DNA from: Candidatus Harrisonbacteria bacterium RIFOXYD1_FULL_40_9
GTDB taxonomy: Bacteria; Patescibacteriota; Minisyncoccia; UBA6257; XYD1-FULL-40-9
Assembly (NCBI GenBank): GCA_001818015.1
Contig: MHJO01000017.1
Coordinates: forward strand, 2,026-9,562
Length of the DNA stretch: 7,537 nucleotides
Direction: 5' to 3'
Position numbers and translations under genes: made by a program. Below are positions 5,874-7,537 of the stretch, in pieces. Within the stretch, counting starts at the first letter, position 1; every line of letters starts with the position of its first letter. Under the pieces are notes generated by a model. That model saw only the letters and a list, made by a program, of their open reading frames with translations, searched no databases and was not told the DNA's origin.

Positions 5874-5910
5874 ATAAAGCCCCTCTACTTCAAGAAGGGC
5901 TTTATCTATT
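5874..5910 (+). terminator. Intrinsic terminator after the small phage-like gene
   Basis: ATAAAGCCC (5874-5882) and GGGCTTTAT (5897-5905) form a perfect 9-bp stem with a 14-base loop. The descending arm runs into a T-rich tail. It begins 10 bases after the stop at 5863 and would end a flippase-tRNA-small gene transcript. Confidence 0.75.
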
Positions 5911-5938
5911 TGTTCTGAATTACAAAATCTGATACGAT
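5910..5938 (+). promoter_or_regulatory. Possible promoter of the SMR/EamA-like gene
   Basis: TTGTTC (5910-5915) and TACGAT (5933-5938) are 17 bases apart. Both match the consensus only partly. The predicted start near 5945 leaves a leader of about five bases before the ATG at 5950, and no ribosome site is visible, consistent with near-leaderless translation. Confidence 0.4.
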
Positions 5939-5949
5939 TCGATCCATAT

Positions 5950-6300
5950 ATGAATACTTTCATTTACATCGCAGAGAAACTCTCCATTAATACATTACTC
6001 ATATTAAGCTCTTTTTCCGTTATTCTTGGGGATCTTTTTGCAAAATACTGGTCGGAAAATACACGACCGCTTTTCTTTGGAATCGCGATTCTTGGTTATT
6101 TATTCTCTGGACTTTTCTATATACCCACCCTCCTAAGAGAAGGGCTTGTGATCACCTCAACAATATGGACACTTATCAGCAATATCGGCTTTGTGGTAAT
6201 TGGCCTTCTCATATTTAAAGAATCCCTTAATACTCTTCAGATTATTGGTGTAACCCTAGGCTTCATTTCGCTTATAATCCTTGCATTCTCTTTTAAATAA
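5950..6300 (+). CDS. Four-helix SMR/EamA-like small membrane transporter
   Basis: The 116-residue protein has four predicted membrane helices (about 13-31, 40-60, 67-88 and 95-114), the length and topology of small multidrug resistance proteins and the half-size members of the drug/metabolite transporter superfamily. The last helix pair, IFKESLNTLQIIGVTLGFISLIIL (split at 88-98 and 99-111), fits the family well. The essential TM1 glutamate of EmrE-type exporters is not at the equivalent place; the first helix has Asp28 instead, before the conserved-type lysine at 32. That argues against a classic multidrug exporter and leaves room for a metabolite or lipid-carrier role such as ArnE/ArnF-like subunits. 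It stands alone between a terminator and recG. No Shine-Dalgarno is seen. The family call is fairly firm; the substrate is unknown. Confidence 0.85.
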   Translation: MNTFIYIAEKLSINTLLILSSFSVILGDLFAKYWSENTRPLFFGIAILGYLFSGLFYIPTLLREGLVITSTIWTLISNIGFVVIGLLIFKESLNTLQIIGVTLGFISLIILAFSFK

Positions 6301-6327
6301 TCACTTCTCTTTATTAAAAATATTTAG

Positions 6328-6333
6328 TATACT
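6328..6333 (+). promoter_or_regulatory. Probable -10 box of recG
   Basis: TATACT matches five of six consensus bases and predicts a start near 6340, at most three bases before the ATG at 6343. No good -35 box is found 16 to 18 bases upstream; that stretch is A/T-rich. No Shine-Dalgarno precedes the gene, so recG may be leaderless. Read-through from the SMR-like gene, which ends 42 bases upstream, is also possible. Confidence 0.4.
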
Positions 6334-6342
6334 TGTGGCGTA

Positions 6343-7537
6343 ATGGTACCTCTTATCACTCCACTTTCAGCGATCAAAGGTATTGCCCCCAAATTTCTTA
6401 CTCATCTTTCAAAGCTTCATATTACTACCGTACATGACCTACTCTCGCATTTCCCTACCCGCTATGAAGATTTCTCTCGTATTGTCAAAATTGCCGATCT
6501 TGAAGTCAATCAGGTCGCCACTATTCAATGCGTGATTAAAAAAATTTCTCTCAGACGAAGCTTTCGCCGGAGATTATTTCTAATAGAAGCGGTTGCCTCA
6601 GACGACACAGGTGATATTTCTGCAATATGGTTCAATCAGCCCTACCTTACGAGCATTATTCGCCCCGGAAAACTCATGAACCTTGCAGGAAAGGTGATTA
6701 TCTCAAACGATAATATGTGTCTTTCAAGTCCTATGTATGAGTTTGTGGGAAAAAAAGAGTCGGTAACGCGCCACACCGCACGCCTCACGCCCATCTACCC
6801 AGAGACAAAAGGACTTACCTCAAAAGCCTTCCGTTATCTCGTAAAGCCACTTCTCGATCATGCGGAAAAAATTCCCGAGTGGATTCCCACTCCAATACTC
6901 GAAACCCAAGCGCTTCCTGAAGTGAATCATGCACTACACACAATTCATTTTCCCGAAAACCTCGAAGAAGTTGAAAACGCGCGCAAACGCTTTGCGTTTG
7001 AGGATCTTTTTTTGCTTCAGCTCGTAAATGTGAAAAATCGTCTTCTTCTTACGAAGGAGAAGGCTCCACGGCTTACCCACGAAATTATCCAAAAGACACA
7101 CAAGAATATAGCTCTTCTCCCATTTACTCTTACTCCTTCGCAGGAAAAAGTATTGCAAGAAATCTACGAAGATTTAAAAAAAGGAACTCCAATGAATCGC
7201 TTGCTTCAAGGAGATGTAGGATCAGGAAAAACAGTCATCGCCGCACTTGCCGCGCTTCCGCACACCGAAAAGAATTATCAAGTCGCATTTATGGCACCCA
7301 CCGAGATTCTCGCTCGTCAGCATTACTCTACTCTTAAAAGATTATTCCCTCATCTTGAATGCGGCATCGGCCTTATGACAGGAAGCGAGCACGTGATTTA
7401 TTATGGTCCCCACCTTGAATCAAAAACCACAAAGAATTCTATTATTGATTTAATTGATAAAGCAAAAATCAAAATCATCATTGGGACCCACGCAATCATA
7501 GAGGATGCGGTTTCTTTTCCGCGCCTTGGGCTTCTCG
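6343..7537 (+). CDS. recG: ATP-dependent DNA helicase RecG, partial (N-terminal 398 codons)
   Basis: The frame is open from the ATG at 6343 to the right edge. RecG remodels stalled replication forks and branched DNA intermediates. The N-terminal part shows the family opening LSAIKGIAPKFLTHLSKLHI (9-28) and DLLSHFPTRYEDFS (32-45), then the OB-fold wedge domain (about 50-135) with DDTGDISAIWFNQPYL (87-102). The LTPIYPETKGL segment (148-158) is typical. Helicase motifs follow in order: FTLTPSQ (261-267), Walker A GDVGSGKT (290-297), APTEILARQH (318-327), TGS (346-348) and GTHAI (381-385). The window ends at PRLGLL, just before the expected DEQH box, so roughly the last 40 percent is missing by window truncation and not by mutation. 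Between TGS and GTHAI the chain seems some residues longer than usual. The start agrees with the -10 box at 6328. Confidence 0.97.
   Translation, partial: MVPLITPLSAIKGIAPKFLTHLSKLHITTVHDLLSHFPTRYEDFSRIVKIADLEVNQVATIQCVIKKISLRRSFRRRLFLIEAVASDDTGDISAIWFNQPYLTSIIRPGKLMNLAGKVIISNDNMCLSSPMYEFVGKKESVTRHTARLTPIYPETKGLTSKAFRYLVKPLLDHAEKIPEWIPTPILETQALPEVNHALHTIHFPENLEEVENARKRFAFEDLFLLQLVNVKNRLLLTKEKAPRLTHEIIQKTHKNIALLPFTLTPSQEKVLQEIYEDLKKGTPMNRLLQGDVGSGKTVIAALAALPHTEKNYQVAFMAPTEILARQHYSTLKRLFPHLECGIGLMTGSEHVIYYGPHLESKTTKNSIIDLIDKAKIKIIIGTHAIIEDAVSFPRLGLL

Noticed and set aside
5423..5945. Attachment-site repeat of the tRNA 3' end (an island insertion)
   Set aside because: The only similarity seen, ATTCGAT near 5936, is too short and does not match the tRNA 3' end. 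No integrase is present.
5694..5963. Minus-strand frame across the small gene, its terminator and the next start
   Set aside because: It reads through a strong terminator stem and the start of another gene, and its product looks like a reverse-strand translation artefact.
6343..7537. recG as a truncated pseudogene
   Set aside because: The frame is open to the last base with all expected motifs in order; it simply runs off the window before DEQH.

Overview
The window looks like bacterial chromosome from a lineage with a small, streamlined genome. Patescibacteria (Candidate Phyla Radiation), perhaps a Parcubacteria-type group, is the best guess. This rests on the style of the proteins, A+T-rich DNA (GC near 40 percent by eye), tight spacing, a tRNA with no encoded CCA, and several genes whose promoters sit almost on the start codon. 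No 16S rRNA or other marker proves it.

Left part, minus strand. A partial unrecognised gene runs off the left edge (1-333). It has its own promoter (TTGACT-17-TACCAT) and a short palindrome in its leader. Between it and the next gene is a roughly 109-base non-coding element of nested inverted repeats (420-528). Then comes a three-gene thiol-redox operon read leftwards: a membrane-anchored DsbA-like thioredoxin-fold protein (2464-1751), a CVYC glutaredoxin (1733-1485) and a thioredoxin-reductase-family flavoprotein (1476-559). The flavoprotein lacks the usual NADPH-binding HRRxxxR signature and looks AhpF-like at that place.

Middle, plus strand. A 37-bp dyad-symmetric segment (2464-2500) carries two overlapping divergent promoters, one for the redox operon and one for a polyprenyl-phosphate sugar phosphotransferase (2501-3835). 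Both predicted transcripts would begin at or within a base or two of the start codon. A second strong promoter (3845-3873) serves a Wzx-type lipid-linked-oligosaccharide flippase (3899-5362). Nine bases after its stop comes tRNA-Lys(CTT) (5372-5442), then a small protein resembling a phage-associated domain (5471-5863) and an intrinsic terminator (5874-5910). These three genes may form one transcription unit.

Right part, plus strand. A four-helix SMR/EamA-like membrane protein (5950-6300) is followed by the first 398 codons of recG (6343 to the right edge), cut just before the DEQH helicase motif.

Functional reading. The sugar phosphotransferase starts a glycan on undecaprenyl phosphate and the flippase moves the product outwards; the SMR-like protein could be a small lipid-carrier or metabolite transporter, but that is only inference. 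The redox operon combines cytosolic dithiol reduction (reductase and glutaredoxin) with an extracytoplasmic thiol-disulfide protein. No membrane electron carrier that would link them (DsbB, VKOR or DsbD type) is in the window. The most notable items are the symmetric divergent promoter pair, the structured element at 420-528, the AhpF-like reductase and the tRNA-flanking phage-like small gene.
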